A stretch of DNA of 64,000 nucleotides from assembly GCA_015066015.1 (NCBI GenBank), contig SVPE01000007.1:1-64000 (forward strand), in the 5' to 3' direction. Positions 1 through 11,069 of this stretch are shown piece after piece. Position 1 is the stretch's first letter. Each line of letters starts with the position of its first letter. Under the pieces are notes generated by a model that saw only the letters and a program-made list of their open reading frames with translations, ran no database searches and was not told the origin of the DNA. A program made the translations under genes and the position numbers. This DNA is from Oscillospiraceae bacterium (GTDB lineage Bacteria; Bacillota; Clostridia; Oscillospirales; Acutalibacteraceae).

Positions 1-148
1 ACGAAAGAATCCAACTGAAAACAAAACTGACTCCGCTTGAAAAACGAAGTCAGTATGTCGCTTAATTTTTAATATTCTATCATTAAGGTCTGTTTTTGTG
101 CTGTCCGCACAAATTGGGGCAGTTCATGATATTACATCAGCCCCTATT

Positions 149-931
149 TTATATTGAAATATTTCTGTGACTTTTGATTCTGTCCATGGCACCTTTTTCA
201 AGTCTTGAAACCTGAGCTTGGGAAATGCCTATTTCTTTGGCTACCTCTGTCTGGGTCATACCATTCATAAACCGCATTGAGAGAATTGTCTTTTCCCTTT
301 CGGGAAGCTCCTTCATTGACTTTTTTAGCAGGATTTCATCTATCCAGTTGACATCGCTGTTGTTGTCGCCGATCTGATCCATTACATAAATGGTATCACC
401 TGCATCGTAATAAACCGGGTCATATAGGGAAACAGGGTCAACGATTGCTTCCAGTGCCAGAACAACGCTTTCTTTTTTTATCCCCATTTCTTTTGCAATT
501 TCTTCGGGTGCAGGCTCTCTTTGTTGTTCGTTCATTATCCGTTCCTTTATCTGCATTGCATGATAGGCAGTATCTCTTACAGAGCGGCTTACACGTATAG
601 GATTGTAATCTCTCAGGTAGCGCCTTATTTCGCCGATTATCATCGGAACTGCATAGGTGGAAAAACGTACATTCTGACTGATGTCAAAATTGTCTATAGC
701 CTTTATAAGGCCGATGCAGCCTACCTGAAAAAGGTCATCGCAGTTTTCGCCTCTTGATGAAAATCGCTGAATTACAGACAGCACGAGCTTGAGATTACCG
801 TTTATCAGCTTGTCTCTTGCGACGGTGTCCCCCTGAAGACTTTTAATCAGCAGCTCGTGTTTTTCTTTTTCTTTCAGTACCTTAAGCTTACTTGTGTCAA
901 TTCCGCATATTTCAACTTTATTGTAGTACAA
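149..931 (-). CDS. sigG: RNA polymerase sporulation sigma factor SigG (sigma-G)
   Basis: This 260-residue protein is the late forespore sigma factor. The N-terminus NKVEICGIDTSKL is the characteristic SigG leader. It is followed by sigma region 2 (residues about 45-110, with DDLFQVGCIGL and STYAVPMIIGEIRRYLRD), region 3, and region 4 ending in a helix-turn-helix with GISQAQVSRLEKGA. The start is TTG at 929-931, preceded on the minus strand by AAGGGGG at good spacing. Unlike Bacillus, no spoIIGA or sigE lies directly upstream; the next gene is the divergent lacZ. I could not find a convincing sigma-F/G promoter in the 106-base gap. Family assignment is very secure. Confidence 0.96.
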   Translation of the reverse strand: MYYNKVEICGIDTSKLKVLKEKEKHELLIKSLQGDTVARDKLINGNLKLVLSVIQRFSSRGENCDDLFQVGCIGLIKAIDNFDISQNVRFSTYAVPMIIGEIRRYLRDYNPIRVSRSVRDTAYHAMQIKERIMNEQQREPAPEEIAKEMGIKKESVVLALEAIVDPVSLYDPVYYDAGDTIYVMDQIGDNNSDVNWIDEILLKKSMKELPEREKTILSMRFMNGMTQTEVAKEIGISQAQVSRLEKGAMDRIKSHRNISI

Positions 932-981
932 GCTATAACCCCCTTGAAATAATTATTGACAAAGGGTTTTATTTTTAACAA

Positions 982-1010
982 TTGAAAAATCTGTAATTAT
1001 ATGCTATAAT
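982..1010 (+). promoter_or_regulatory. Sigma-A promoter of lacZ
   Basis: TTGAAA (982-987), a 17-base spacer, and TATAAT (1005-1010) preceded by TG at 1002-1003 (extended -10). It lies 28 bases before the lacZ start, with the RBS GGAGGT between. Confidence 0.8.
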
Positions 1011-1034
1011 GTACAAAATTTCTTTGGAGGTTGA

Positions 1035-4037
<3,003 letters not shown>

Positions 4038-4080
4038 TGTTGCTAAATTGTACAATAATTTAACTTAATATTCGTAAAAA

Positions 4081-4115
4081 TGACCAACTAAGTTTTTCTT
4101 GAACATAGTTGGTCA
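4081..4115 (+). promoter_or_regulatory. Perfect inverted repeat overlapping the iolG promoter (candidate operator)
   Basis: TGACCAACTA (4081-4090) and TAGTTGGTCA (4106-4115) are perfect 10-base inverted repeats with a 15-base gap. The -35 box of the iolG promoter sits in the gap and the right arm fills the -35/-10 spacer. A bound dimer would block polymerase. No T-tract follows, so it is not a terminator. The regulator is not in the window. Confidence 0.65.
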
Positions 4116-4127
4116 TTGTGTTATAAT
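4099..4127 (+). promoter_or_regulatory. Sigma-A promoter of the iolG-iolD-iolE genes
   Basis: TTGAAC (4099-4104), a 17-base spacer, and TATAAT (4122-4127) with TG at 4119-4120. The expected transcription start is near 4134, giving a leader of about 50 bases before iolG. Confidence 0.78.
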
Positions 4128-4183
4128 GTGAAATGAATAATGCGGTTTAGTGTCGCAAAATTTTAAATTTTGGAGGAATTTCC

Positions 4184-5197
4184 ATGAAACAGTTAAACAT
4201 CGGCATCATCGGTGCCGGCCGTATCGGTAAGGTACATATGCAGTCCATTACTTACAATGTGCCATCAGCAAGAGTGCTTGGTATCACAGACGTTTTCAAA
4301 GACGGTCTTCAGGAGCTTGCTGACAAGTACGGTATTGAAAAGGTATATGAAGATTATAAAGAAATGCTTGCAGATAAGGATATCGACGCAGTTCTTGTTT
4401 GTTCTTCAACAGATACACATGCTGACATCTCGATTGAGGCTGCCAAGGCCGGTAAGCACGTATTCTGCGAAAAGCCTGTTGACCTTACTCCCGAAAAGGT
4501 AAAGGCAGTTATCGAGGCCGTTGAAAAGGCAGGCGTTAAGCTTCAGGTAGGCTTCAACAGACGCTTTGACCACAACTTTGCACAGGTCCGTTCACTTATC
4601 AATGAAGGTAAGGTAGGCGACCTTGAGCTTATCAAAATCACTTCACGTGATCCGGCTCCTCCGTCAGCAGAATATGCAGCTGTTTCAGGTGGTATGTTCC
4701 TTGATATGACAATTCACGATTTTGATATGGCACGCTTCCTTGCAGGCTGCGATGTTACAGAGGTTTATGTTAATGCTACATGCCTTGTTGACCCCGCAAT
4801 CGGTGAAGCAGGCGATGTTGATACAGCTATCATCAACCTTAAGTTTGAAAACGGCGCCCTCGGTGTAATCGACAACAGCCGCCGTGCTGCTTACGGCTAT
4901 GACCAGAGAATCGAAGTTTTCGGCTCACTCGGTGCTGCAATGGCTGCAAACGATACACCAACCAATGTTACTGTTATGAATGCTGACGGTGTAACAACCG
5001 ATAAGCCTCTCTATTTCTTCCTTGAGAGATATATGCAGTCCTTCCGTGATGAAATGATTCAGTTCGTTGATGCAGTTCAGAACGACAAGCCCACTCCTAC
5101 AACAGGTCTTGACGGACTTAATTCAATTCTCGTTGCTCTTGCTGCAAAGAAATCTGTAGCAGAAGGCAGAGCTGTTAAAATTTCAGAAATAGGCTGA
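4184..5197 (+). CDS. iolG: Inositol 2-dehydrogenase-like oxidoreductase (Gfo/Idh/MocA family)
   Basis: A 337-residue NAD-dependent dehydrogenase, probably oxidising myo-inositol to scyllo-inosose. An N-terminal Rossmann fold carries GAGRIG (residues 10-15). The family EKP motif is at 96-98, with Lys97 the expected catalytic lysine, and Asp174 and His178 in DMTIHDF complete the usual triad. The length is typical. The start follows GGAGG. It is first in a cluster with iolD and iolE, which supports the inositol assignment. Related Gfo/Idh/MocA enzymes act on other polyols, so exact substrate specificity is inferred. A hairpin terminator just after the stop would reduce expression of the next gene. 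Confidence 0.88.
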   Translation: MKQLNIGIIGAGRIGKVHMQSITYNVPSARVLGITDVFKDGLQELADKYGIEKVYEDYKEMLADKDIDAVLVCSSTDTHADISIEAAKAGKHVFCEKPVDLTPEKVKAVIEAVEKAGVKLQVGFNRRFDHNFAQVRSLINEGKVGDLELIKITSRDPAPPSAEYAAVSGGMFLDMTIHDFDMARFLAGCDVTEVYVNATCLVDPAIGEAGDVDTAIINLKFENGALGVIDNSRRAAYGYDQRIEVFGSLGAAMAANDTPTNVTVMNADGVTTDKPLYFFLERYMQSFRDEMIQFVDAVQNDKPTPTTGLDGLNSILVALAAKKSVAEGRAVKISEIG

Positions 5198-5200
5198 TAA

Positions 5201-5246
5201 ACTTTAAGGAGTGCTTCGTAAGTTGCACTCCTCAAAGTGTTTTTTA
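5201..5246 (+). terminator. Internal hairpin terminator/attenuator between iolG and iolD
   Basis: The arms beginning ACTTTAAGGAGTGC (5201) and ending at 5238 form a 14-pair stem with one mismatch, followed by a run of T at 5240-5246. It lies inside the apparent operon, between iolG and iolD. Confidence 0.7.
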
Positions 5247-5277
5247 TAAGAAATCTACATCGAAAGGATGATTCATA

Positions 5278-7125
5278 ATGAAACTTACAATGGCTCAGGC
5301 TCTTGTTAAATTCCTTGATAATCAGTACATCTGTTTTGACGGTAAGGAATCAAAATTTGTAGACGGAATTTTCGGTATCTTCGGTCACGGATGTGTTGTA
5401 GGTATAGGTCAGGCTCTCGAACAGGGTGGTCACAGCCTCACATATTATCAGGGTCATAATGAGCAGGGTATGGCTCACGCGGCCATTGCCTTTGCAAAGC
5501 AGAATAACAGAAGAAAGATTATTCCCTGCACATCGTCAATCGGTCCCGGTGCACTCAATATGGTGACTGCCTGCGGTACTGCAACTGCAAACAGAATTCC
5601 TCTTCTTGTTTTACCCGGTGATACCTTTGCCTGCCGTCAGCCCGACCCCGTGCTTCAGCAGATTGAGCAGTACGACAGCTGTGCAATCACTGCCAATGAT
5701 GCGTTCAAGCCGGTGTGTAAATATTGGGACAGAATCAGCCGTCCCGAGCAGCTTATGACTGCTTGTATCAATGCAATGCGTGTGCTTACTGACCCTGCAG
5801 ATACAGGTGCAGTATGTATTGCTATGCCTCAGGATGTTGAGGCTGAAGCTTTCGACTATCCTGACTATTTCCTTCAGAAGAGAGTTTGGTATGTGGACAG
5901 ACGCCTTCCTTCTGAAAGAGAGTTTGATACTGCCGTAAAAATGATTAAAGAGGCAAAGAAGCCTATGATTATTGTCGGTGGCGGTGTTACATATTCTGTA
6001 AGCGCAGATTCAGTTCTTGCTATGGCAGAAAAGTACAATATTCCCATCGGTGAAACTCAGGCAGGTAAGGGACAGATTCCGTTTGATCATCCTCTTAATA
6101 TGGGAGGCTGCGGTGTAACCGGCGGTCCTGCAGCAAATGCAATTGCAAAAGAAACAGATCTTGTTATTGCAGTCGGCACAAGACTTACCGACTTTACAAC
6201 CTGCTCAAAGTGGGGCTTCCATAATCCTGATGTAAAGATGCTTTCAATTAATGTTTGCTCATTTGATGCTTTCAAAATGGATGCAACTGCAGTGATTGCC
6301 GATGCAAAGGCAGCCTGTGATGCAATTACTTTAAAGCTTGACGGCTACAAATCAGCCTGGGCAGATGAGATTTCAGACGCTAAAGCTGCTTATATTGAAG
6401 AAATTGACCGTTGCCACAATGAAAAGCTTGACGGTGTCCTTTCACAGAAGAGAGCTCTCGGTATTATCAACGAGGTTGTTGCCGACGATTCAATTATTAT
6501 CGGCTCATCAGGCTCACTTCCCGGTTGTCTTCAGAGAATCTGGAAGACAAAGGCTCCTTATACATATCACGTAGAATACGGCTTCTCATGTATGGGTTAT
6601 GAAATCTGCGGTGCCCTTGGTGCAAAACTTGCACGTCCCGGAAGCGAAGTTTACTCAATGGTCGGTGACGGCAGCTTCCTTATGCTTCACAGTGAGCTTT
6701 ACACCGCAATTCAGGAGGATAAGAAAATTAATGTAATGCTCTTTGACAACAGCGGTTGGGGTTGCATTGAAAATCTTCAGAACAATCAGGGTACAGATAC
6801 CTTCGGTACACGCTTTACAAGAAGAAACACCGCAAGCGGACTTCTTGACGGCGAGGTTATTATGACAGATTATGCTAAAATTGCTGAAGGCTACGGCTGC
6901 AAGGCTTACAGCATCTACACAGAAGAAGAGCTTTATGCGGCTCTCGAAGACAGTAAGAAGCAGACTGTATCAACACTGTTTGACATCAAGGTCGGCCACA
7001 AGTCAATGACTGACGGCTATGACTCATGGTGGAGAGTCGGTGTTGCTGAGGTTTCCGAAAGTGAAACTGTTCAGGCTTGCTACGAAGAAATGAAGGCCAA
7101 TATTGAAAAGGCACGACTTTATTAA
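5278..7125 (+). CDS. iolD: 3D-(3,5/4)-trihydroxycyclohexane-1,2-dione hydrolase (IolD)
   Basis: A 615-residue thiamine diphosphate enzyme that opens the inositol-derived diketone ring. The N-terminus (LTMAQALVKFLDNQYICFDG, FGIFGHGCVVGIGQALE) is diagnostic for IolD within the acetolactate-synthase-like superfamily. The three-domain layout is present: PYR domain (1-180), central domain (200-340), and PP domain (about 400-560) with the ThDP/Mg motif beginning GDGSFLM. The length matches the family. The RBS GAAAGGATG precedes the ATG. It follows the attenuator after iolG and sits 23 bases before iolE. Confidence 0.94.
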   Translation: MKLTMAQALVKFLDNQYICFDGKESKFVDGIFGIFGHGCVVGIGQALEQGGHSLTYYQGHNEQGMAHAAIAFAKQNNRRKIIPCTSSIGPGALNMVTACGTATANRIPLLVLPGDTFACRQPDPVLQQIEQYDSCAITANDAFKPVCKYWDRISRPEQLMTACINAMRVLTDPADTGAVCIAMPQDVEAEAFDYPDYFLQKRVWYVDRRLPSEREFDTAVKMIKEAKKPMIIVGGGVTYSVSADSVLAMAEKYNIPIGETQAGKGQIPFDHPLNMGGCGVTGGPAANAIAKETDLVIAVGTRLTDFTTCSKWGFHNPDVKMLSINVCSFDAFKMDATAVIADAKAACDAITLKLDGYKSAWADEISDAKAAYIEEIDRCHNEKLDGVLSQKRALGIINEVVADDSIIIGSSGSLPGCLQRIWKTKAPYTYHVEYGFSCMGYEICGALGAKLARPGSEVYSMVGDGSFLMLHSELYTAIQEDKKINVMLFDNSGWGCIENLQNNQGTDTFGTRFTRRNTASGLLDGEVIMTDYAKIAEGYGCKAYSIYTEEELYAALEDSKKQTVSTLFDIKVGHKSMTDGYDSWWRVGVAEVSESETVQACYEEMKANIEKARLY

Positions 7126-7148
7126 TAAACAAATAAGGAGAAATTAAA

Positions 7149-8042
7149 ATGCTTAACAAAGAAAAAGTAAATCTTGCCATTGCACCTATTGCATGGACAA
7201 ACGACGATATGCCCGACCTCGGTGCAGAAAACACCTTTGAGCAGTGTGTCAGTGAAATGGCACTTGCAGGCTTTACCGGCAGTGAAATCGGTAACAAGTA
7301 TCCCAAGGATGTGGAAACTCTTAAGCATAAGCTTGAAGTAAGAGGAATGAGAATCTGTAATGCCTGGTTCTCATCACTTCTTCTTTCCGAGGGTTATGAG
7401 GCAACAATCGAAGCATTCATCAAGCACAGAGATTTCCTTCACGCTCTCGGTGCAAAGGTTATCGGCGCATCAGAGCAGGGTAACAGCATCCAGGGAAAGG
7501 ATCTCAGCATCTTCGGCGCAAAGCCCGTTTACACAGACGAGCAGTGGGAGCTTATTGCAAAGGGCTTCAACGAAATGGGCAGACTTGCTAAGGAAAAGGG
7601 TATGTACTTTACCGTTCATCATCATATGGGTACAGGTGTACAGACTGAGGAAGAAATCGATAAGCTTATGGAGCTCACCGACCCTGACCTTGTATATCTT
7701 CTTTTCGATACAGGCCATCTATCATTCAGTGGTGAGGACGTTGTAGGTGTACTTAAGAAGTATGTTCACAGAGTAAAACATGTTCATCTCAAGAGCATCC
7801 GTCAGAGCGTTATCGACGATGCAAAGGTAAAGGGTTACAGCTTCCTTGACTGTGTACGTGCAGGCTCATTCACAGTTCCCGGTGACGGCGACTTCGATTT
7901 TACTCCTGTTTTTGATATTCTCGACGAAGCAGGCTATGAAGGCTGGGTAGTTGTTGAAGCTGAGCAGGATCCCGCAATCGCAAATCCCTATGAATATGCT
8001 GTTCTTGCAAGAAATTATATCAGAGAGAAGACAGGTCTTTAA
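7149..8042 (+). CDS. iolE: Myo-inosose-2 dehydratase (IolE), xylose isomerase-like TIM barrel
   Basis: A 297-residue enzyme expected to dehydrate 2-keto-myo-inositol to the diketone consumed by IolD. The N-terminal stretch [14 protein letters not shown], then [20 protein letters not shown], is characteristic of IolE. Metal-binding residues of the sugar-isomerase fold are seen in [27 protein letters not shown] and [18 protein letters not shown]. iolG, iolE and iolD supply the first three steps of myo-inositol catabolism, but iolB, iolC, iolJ, iolA and a transporter are absent here, so the pathway is either completed elsewhere or modified. Confidence 0.92.
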   Translation: MLNKEKVNLAIAPIAWTNDDMPDLGAENTFEQCVSEMALAGFTGSEIGNKYPKDVETLKHKLEVRGMRICNAWFSSLLLSEGYEATIEAFIKHRDFLHALGAKVIGASEQGNSIQGKDLSIFGAKPVYTDEQWELIAKGFNEMGRLAKEKGMYFTVHHHMGTGVQTEEEIDKLMELTDPDLVYLLFDTGHLSFSGEDVVGVLKKYVHRVKHVHLKSIRQSVIDDAKVKGYSFLDCVRAGSFTVPGDGDFDFTPVFDILDEAGYEGWVVVEAEQDPAIANPYEYAVLARNYIREKTGL

Positions 8043-8051
8043 TTAAAGAAC

Positions 8052-8091
8052 GCACAGTATAGGGCAGAAAACCTTATACTGTGCTGTTTTT
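8052..8091 (+). terminator. Intrinsic terminator after iolE
   Basis: GCACAGTATA (8052-8061) pairs with TATACTGTGC (8075-8084), extended by GG/CC across a bulge and followed by a T run to 8091. The SD of the next gene starts immediately after the T run, so the phosphoesterase gene is expressed either by read-through or from an unseen promoter. Confidence 0.8.
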
Positions 8092-8101
8092 GAGGTGAAA
8101 T

Positions 8102-9469
8102 ATGGAGAAACTTAAATTTTATCATCTTACAGATTTGCATTATTATGCAAACGAAAGAATCGGCTCAAGCGGTGATGCATACAAACTCAAATGTGAACTT
8201 GACCAGAAGTGTATGGCTGAAAGCGGCGCAATTATTGATGCAGCATTCAAAAGCGTAAGTGAGGACAAGGACACAGAAATTGTGCTGATTTCCGGTGACC
8301 TTACCTTTGACGGAGAGCAGCAGAGTCATGATGCACTTGTTGAAAAGCTTACTGCGCTGAAAAAAAGCGGTAAGCGTATTTTCACAACCTTTGCAACTCA
8401 TGACTTTTATATGCACGCAAGAAAATATACCGATGAAGAGGGGGAGACAGAGCTTCCCAAATATACCCGTGCAGAGCTTCGTCAGCTTTATAACGATTTC
8501 GGCTACAGTGAGGCTATTGCCGAGCACGGGAATTCTTATTCTTACTGCGTTCAGCTTTCCGATGATGTGCGCCTTCTCTGTCTTAATGATGACGGCGACT
8601 TTGATGAATTCTGCGGCTTTTACAACGATTTACTTTTCTGGATTAAGGAGCAGGTTGAGTCTGCAGAGGCAGCGGGCTGCAAGATTTTTGCCATGACTCA
8701 TCATCCGGTTGTAGAGCCTTCACCGGTTTACCCGCTTTTCTCACATAAGGCAATGCTCGGTGGCTATGAGTTTACCGGACCTTATCTTGCTGATCTCGGA
8801 ATCCGCTATATTTTCACGGGACATACACATATTCACGACATTGATTTCATTGAAAGTAAAAGGGGCAACCGTCTCTATCATATCAATACCGCTTCACTTA
8901 TTGCGTATCCTCTTGCTTACCGTAAGGTCGAATTCAGTGATAAGGGAATGGATGTAAAAACTGTTCAGGTAACAGAAATCGACTGGGATCTTGGCGGAAG
9001 AGATGTGCTTGATTACGCTAAAGAGCATTTCACTTATATGATTAAGAGCGTCTTTGATTCCATTGAAAACGATTATGAAAAATTCATTGTGCTTTCTCAG
9101 GGCTTCAGCGGAGAAGGGGAGAAGCTCCGTAAGCTTCAGCCTGTTGTGCAGAAAATCGGCAAGATTGCAAACCGTCTTACCTTCAGGAATCTCTGTACCT
9201 TCTTCGGTTGCGGTAAGTATGTAGATGAAAGCATCGCAAAAAGAAGTATTATTGATTTTATATGTCAGGTTATCCTGAATATGTACAGCGGCAGAGAGGT
9301 TTATTCTCCCGACACACCTGAGCACAGAGCCTTTGTTGCCCTTTGCAAGCGTCTCGGAGTGTTTATAAAACTCAAGGATTATCAGGGTAATCCCGTAAAG
9401 CTCGAGGATGTTATTGCCGGTGTACTTTATGATGGCGGATACGACGACTGGAACGCATTTTTACATTGA
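8102..9469 (+). CDS. Calcineurin-like metallophosphoesterase
   Basis: A 455-residue protein of the binuclear-metal phosphoesterase superfamily. Motifs in order are TDLHYY (D11, H13), SGDLTFDGE (D66), FATHDFY (H100, D101; the usual GNHD is ATHD here), MTHHP and GHTHIHD. The C-terminal 180 residues are family-specific and not recognised. No signal peptide is seen. The substrate is unknown. The position after iolGDE makes a phosphorylated or phosphodiester polyol possible, but this is only context. It is preceded by a terminator and GAGGTG RBS, and is followed with almost no gap by a DUF6125-like gene, so those two are likely co-expressed. Confidence 0.85.
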   Translation: MEKLKFYHLTDLHYYANERIGSSGDAYKLKCELDQKCMAESGAIIDAAFKSVSEDKDTEIVLISGDLTFDGEQQSHDALVEKLTALKKSGKRIFTTFATHDFYMHARKYTDEEGETELPKYTRAELRQLYNDFGYSEAIAEHGNSYSYCVQLSDDVRLLCLNDDGDFDEFCGFYNDLLFWIKEQVESAEAAGCKIFAMTHHPVVEPSPVYPLFSHKAMLGGYEFTGPYLADLGIRYIFTGHTHIHDIDFIESKRGNRLYHINTASLIAYPLAYRKVEFSDKGMDVKTVQVTEIDWDLGGRDVLDYAKEHFTYMIKSVFDSIENDYEKFIVLSQGFSGEGEKLRKLQPVVQKIGKIANRLTFRNLCTFFGCGKYVDESIAKRSIIDFICQVILNMYSGREVYSPDTPEHRAFVALCKRLGVFIKLKDYQGNPVKLEDVIAGVLYDGGYDDWNAFLH

Positions 9470-9474
9470 GAGAT

Positions 9475-9993
9475 ATGATTAATTCTGAGTATTTGTCATC
9501 CTTTTCAAAGGATGAGCTTGTCAGGTTGATAGAGATTTATTCTAAAAACTGGCTTGCGATGGACGGAGTGTGGTTTCAGTCAGTCGAGAAAAAGCACGGT
9601 ATGTCTGAGGCTATGTATCACGATGAGCAGGCGTGGAAGCGTTTTACCGTCATTGAGGCAAAAAGAATAAAGGAATTTCTCGGCCTTGCCGATAATCCGG
9701 GTCTTGGAGGTCTCGAGAAGGCTTTACGGCTCAGATTTTATGCAAACATCAATCGCGATATTATCGAAATTTCCGGAAATACACTGATTTACACTGTTTC
9801 CGAGTGCCGTGTCCAGAGCGCGAGAATTCGCAAGGGTATGGAGCTTCATCCATGCAGAAGTGTCGGTATTATCGAATACAGTGAGTTTGCTAAAGTGATA
9901 GATCCGCGTTTCACCTGTGAGTGCGTCAGCTGCTATCCCGATATAACGGATAAAAGCTGCTGCTGTAAGTGGAAATTTACACTTAATAAATAA
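9475..9993 (+). CDS. Small cytosolic protein resembling DUF6125, Cys-rich C-terminus
   Basis: A protein of 172 residues of unknown function. The N-terminal half (SKNWLAMDGVWFQSVEKKHG, then IEAKRIKEFLG) matches my recollection of the DUF6125 family. The C-terminal 45 residues hold many cysteines (CECVSCYP, then SCCCKWKF), suggesting metal or cluster binding. I chose ATG at 9475, with a weak GAGAG upstream. An in-frame TTG at 9466 overlapping the preceding stop is the alternative. It is tightly linked to the phosphoesterase and ends at a bidirectional terminator. The family name is from memory and should be treated as moderate. Confidence 0.7.
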   Translation: MINSEYLSSFSKDELVRLIEIYSKNWLAMDGVWFQSVEKKHGMSEAMYHDEQAWKRFTVIEAKRIKEFLGLADNPGLGGLEKALRLRFYANINRDIIEISGNTLIYTVSECRVQSARIRKGMELHPCRSVGIIEYSEFAKVIDPRFTCECVSCYPDITDKSCCCKWKFTLNK

Positions 9994-9998
9994 AAAGG

Positions 9999-10036
9999 GG
10001 CTGTTGCATCATCTGTGCAACAGCCGTATTTTTATT
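9999..10036. terminator. Bidirectional terminator between convergent genes
   Basis: GGCTGTTGCA (9999-10008) and TGCAACAGCC (10016-10025) form a perfect 10-pair stem with a 7-base loop. T-rich sequence follows on the plus strand, and the complement of AAAAA follows on the minus strand. It serves the DUF6125-like gene and tarJ. Confidence 0.9.
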
Positions 10037-11057
10037 TTTCCCACTTCATAACTGTCTTGCCGAAGGGATTCTGAATGTCAAAGTCAAAAGCCTCCATAAT
10101 ATCCTTGATGTTTCTTACGGGTTTTACCTGACCGACCATTCTGCCGAGGCGTTCAACAATGTCGGGATGCCTATAGTAAAGCTCAACGGTTTTCCGGAAG
10201 TCATCGCGTCCGCTTCTTGATGAGCCGAAAATACGAAGACCCTTTTCAAGTACCATTCTTGTGTTTATGGGTACGGGATATTCGCTTACACCGAGAATTG
10301 AAATTGTACCTTCAGGATTGATGTAGTCAATAATCTGGTTGATTGCAATCTGTGAAGCGTTACCGCCGACACATTCGAAGGCATGGTCAATCTTGAGATC
10401 CTCGGGAATCTGTGTTGTAAGAAAGGTTTCATCAACGAAGGTGAAATCTGCAAGTTTTTTGGGAACGATGCCGAAGACATAGATTTTACTTTCGGGAAAC
10501 ATCTTCTTGAAGAAAAGACTTGTTATATAGCTTAAAATTCCGTCGCCCCATATGCCGATAACATCTCTTCTTGAATGAGCGATTTTATCAAAACGCGAAA
10601 TGGCGTGAACGCTTACGGAAACGATTTCCGTAAATGCGGCAACTGCCGGGTCAATACCTTCGGGCAGAAGAACAAGTCTGTCAGCAGGCATCTGAACATA
10701 TTCCTGCATAAATCCGTCAAAGCCACTGGCTCGGAATTTACTTGAGCGAAGATAGTTTTCAGCGATAATATCGTCGTTTTCGGTAGGTGTGTTAGGAATC
10801 ATAACAACCTTGTCACCGGGCTTGAAGGTGCCGCTGGGGTCGTGAACAACCTCACCGGTAGCCTCATGAATAAGAGCCATGGGAAGCTTCTGTGCAAGCA
10901 CCTTTGCATCGCGGTTGCCCTGGAAGTATCGCTGGTCTGCGTGACAGATGGAAAGATATCTGGGGCGCACGATAACGTCGGAGCTGAAAATATCAATTTC
11001 GGAAAACTCAATCTCTATTTTTCTCGGTTGAGTCAATCTGTAAACTGTATTAAGCAT
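10032..11057 (-). CDS. tarJ: Ribulose-5-phosphate reductase (TarJ), zinc alcohol dehydrogenase family
   Basis: A 341-residue NADPH-dependent enzyme that reduces ribulose 5-phosphate to ribitol 5-phosphate, the precursor of CDP-ribitol. It is recognised by the TarJ-type N-terminus and blocks such as RPRYLSICHADQRYFQGNRD (catalytic-zinc Cys and ring), PMALIHEATGEVV, MIPNTP, GIWGDGILSYITSL (nucleotide fold), DHAFECVGG and ILGVSEYPVPINTRMVLEKG. RBS AGAGGTAA. It lies 12 bases downstream of tarI, in the same order as the Gram-positive wall teichoic acid gene pair. It has no other dehydrogenase-like neighbour. Confidence 0.93.
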   Translation of the reverse strand: MLNTVYRLTQPRKIEIEFSEIDIFSSDVIVRPRYLSICHADQRYFQGNRDAKVLAQKLPMALIHEATGEVVHDPSGTFKPGDKVVMIPNTPTENDDIIAENYLRSSKFRASGFDGFMQEYVQMPADRLVLLPEGIDPAVAAFTEIVSVSVHAISRFDKIAHSRRDVIGIWGDGILSYITSLFFKKMFPESKIYVFGIVPKKLADFTFVDETFLTTQIPEDLKIDHAFECVGGNASQIAINQIIDYINPEGTISILGVSEYPVPINTRMVLEKGLRIFGSSRSGRDDFRKTVELYYRHPDIVERLGRMVGQVKPVRNIKDIMEAFDFDIQNPFGKTVMKWEK

Positions 11058-11069
11058 TTAATTTACCTC

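Noticed and set aside
26-112. Hairpins ACTGACT/AGTCAGT (26-54) and TTGTGC/GCACAA (96-112) downstream of sigG as its terminator
   Set aside because: Neither is followed by a T run on the minus strand, so termination cannot be supported.
956-961. TTGACA as the -35 of lacZ
   Set aside because: No -10 lies 16-18 bases downstream; the TTGAAA at 982 pairs with TATAAT at 17 bases instead.
4081-4115. Inverted repeat as a terminator for lacZ
   Set aside because: No T tract follows, and the arms interleave with a strong promoter, which favours an operator.
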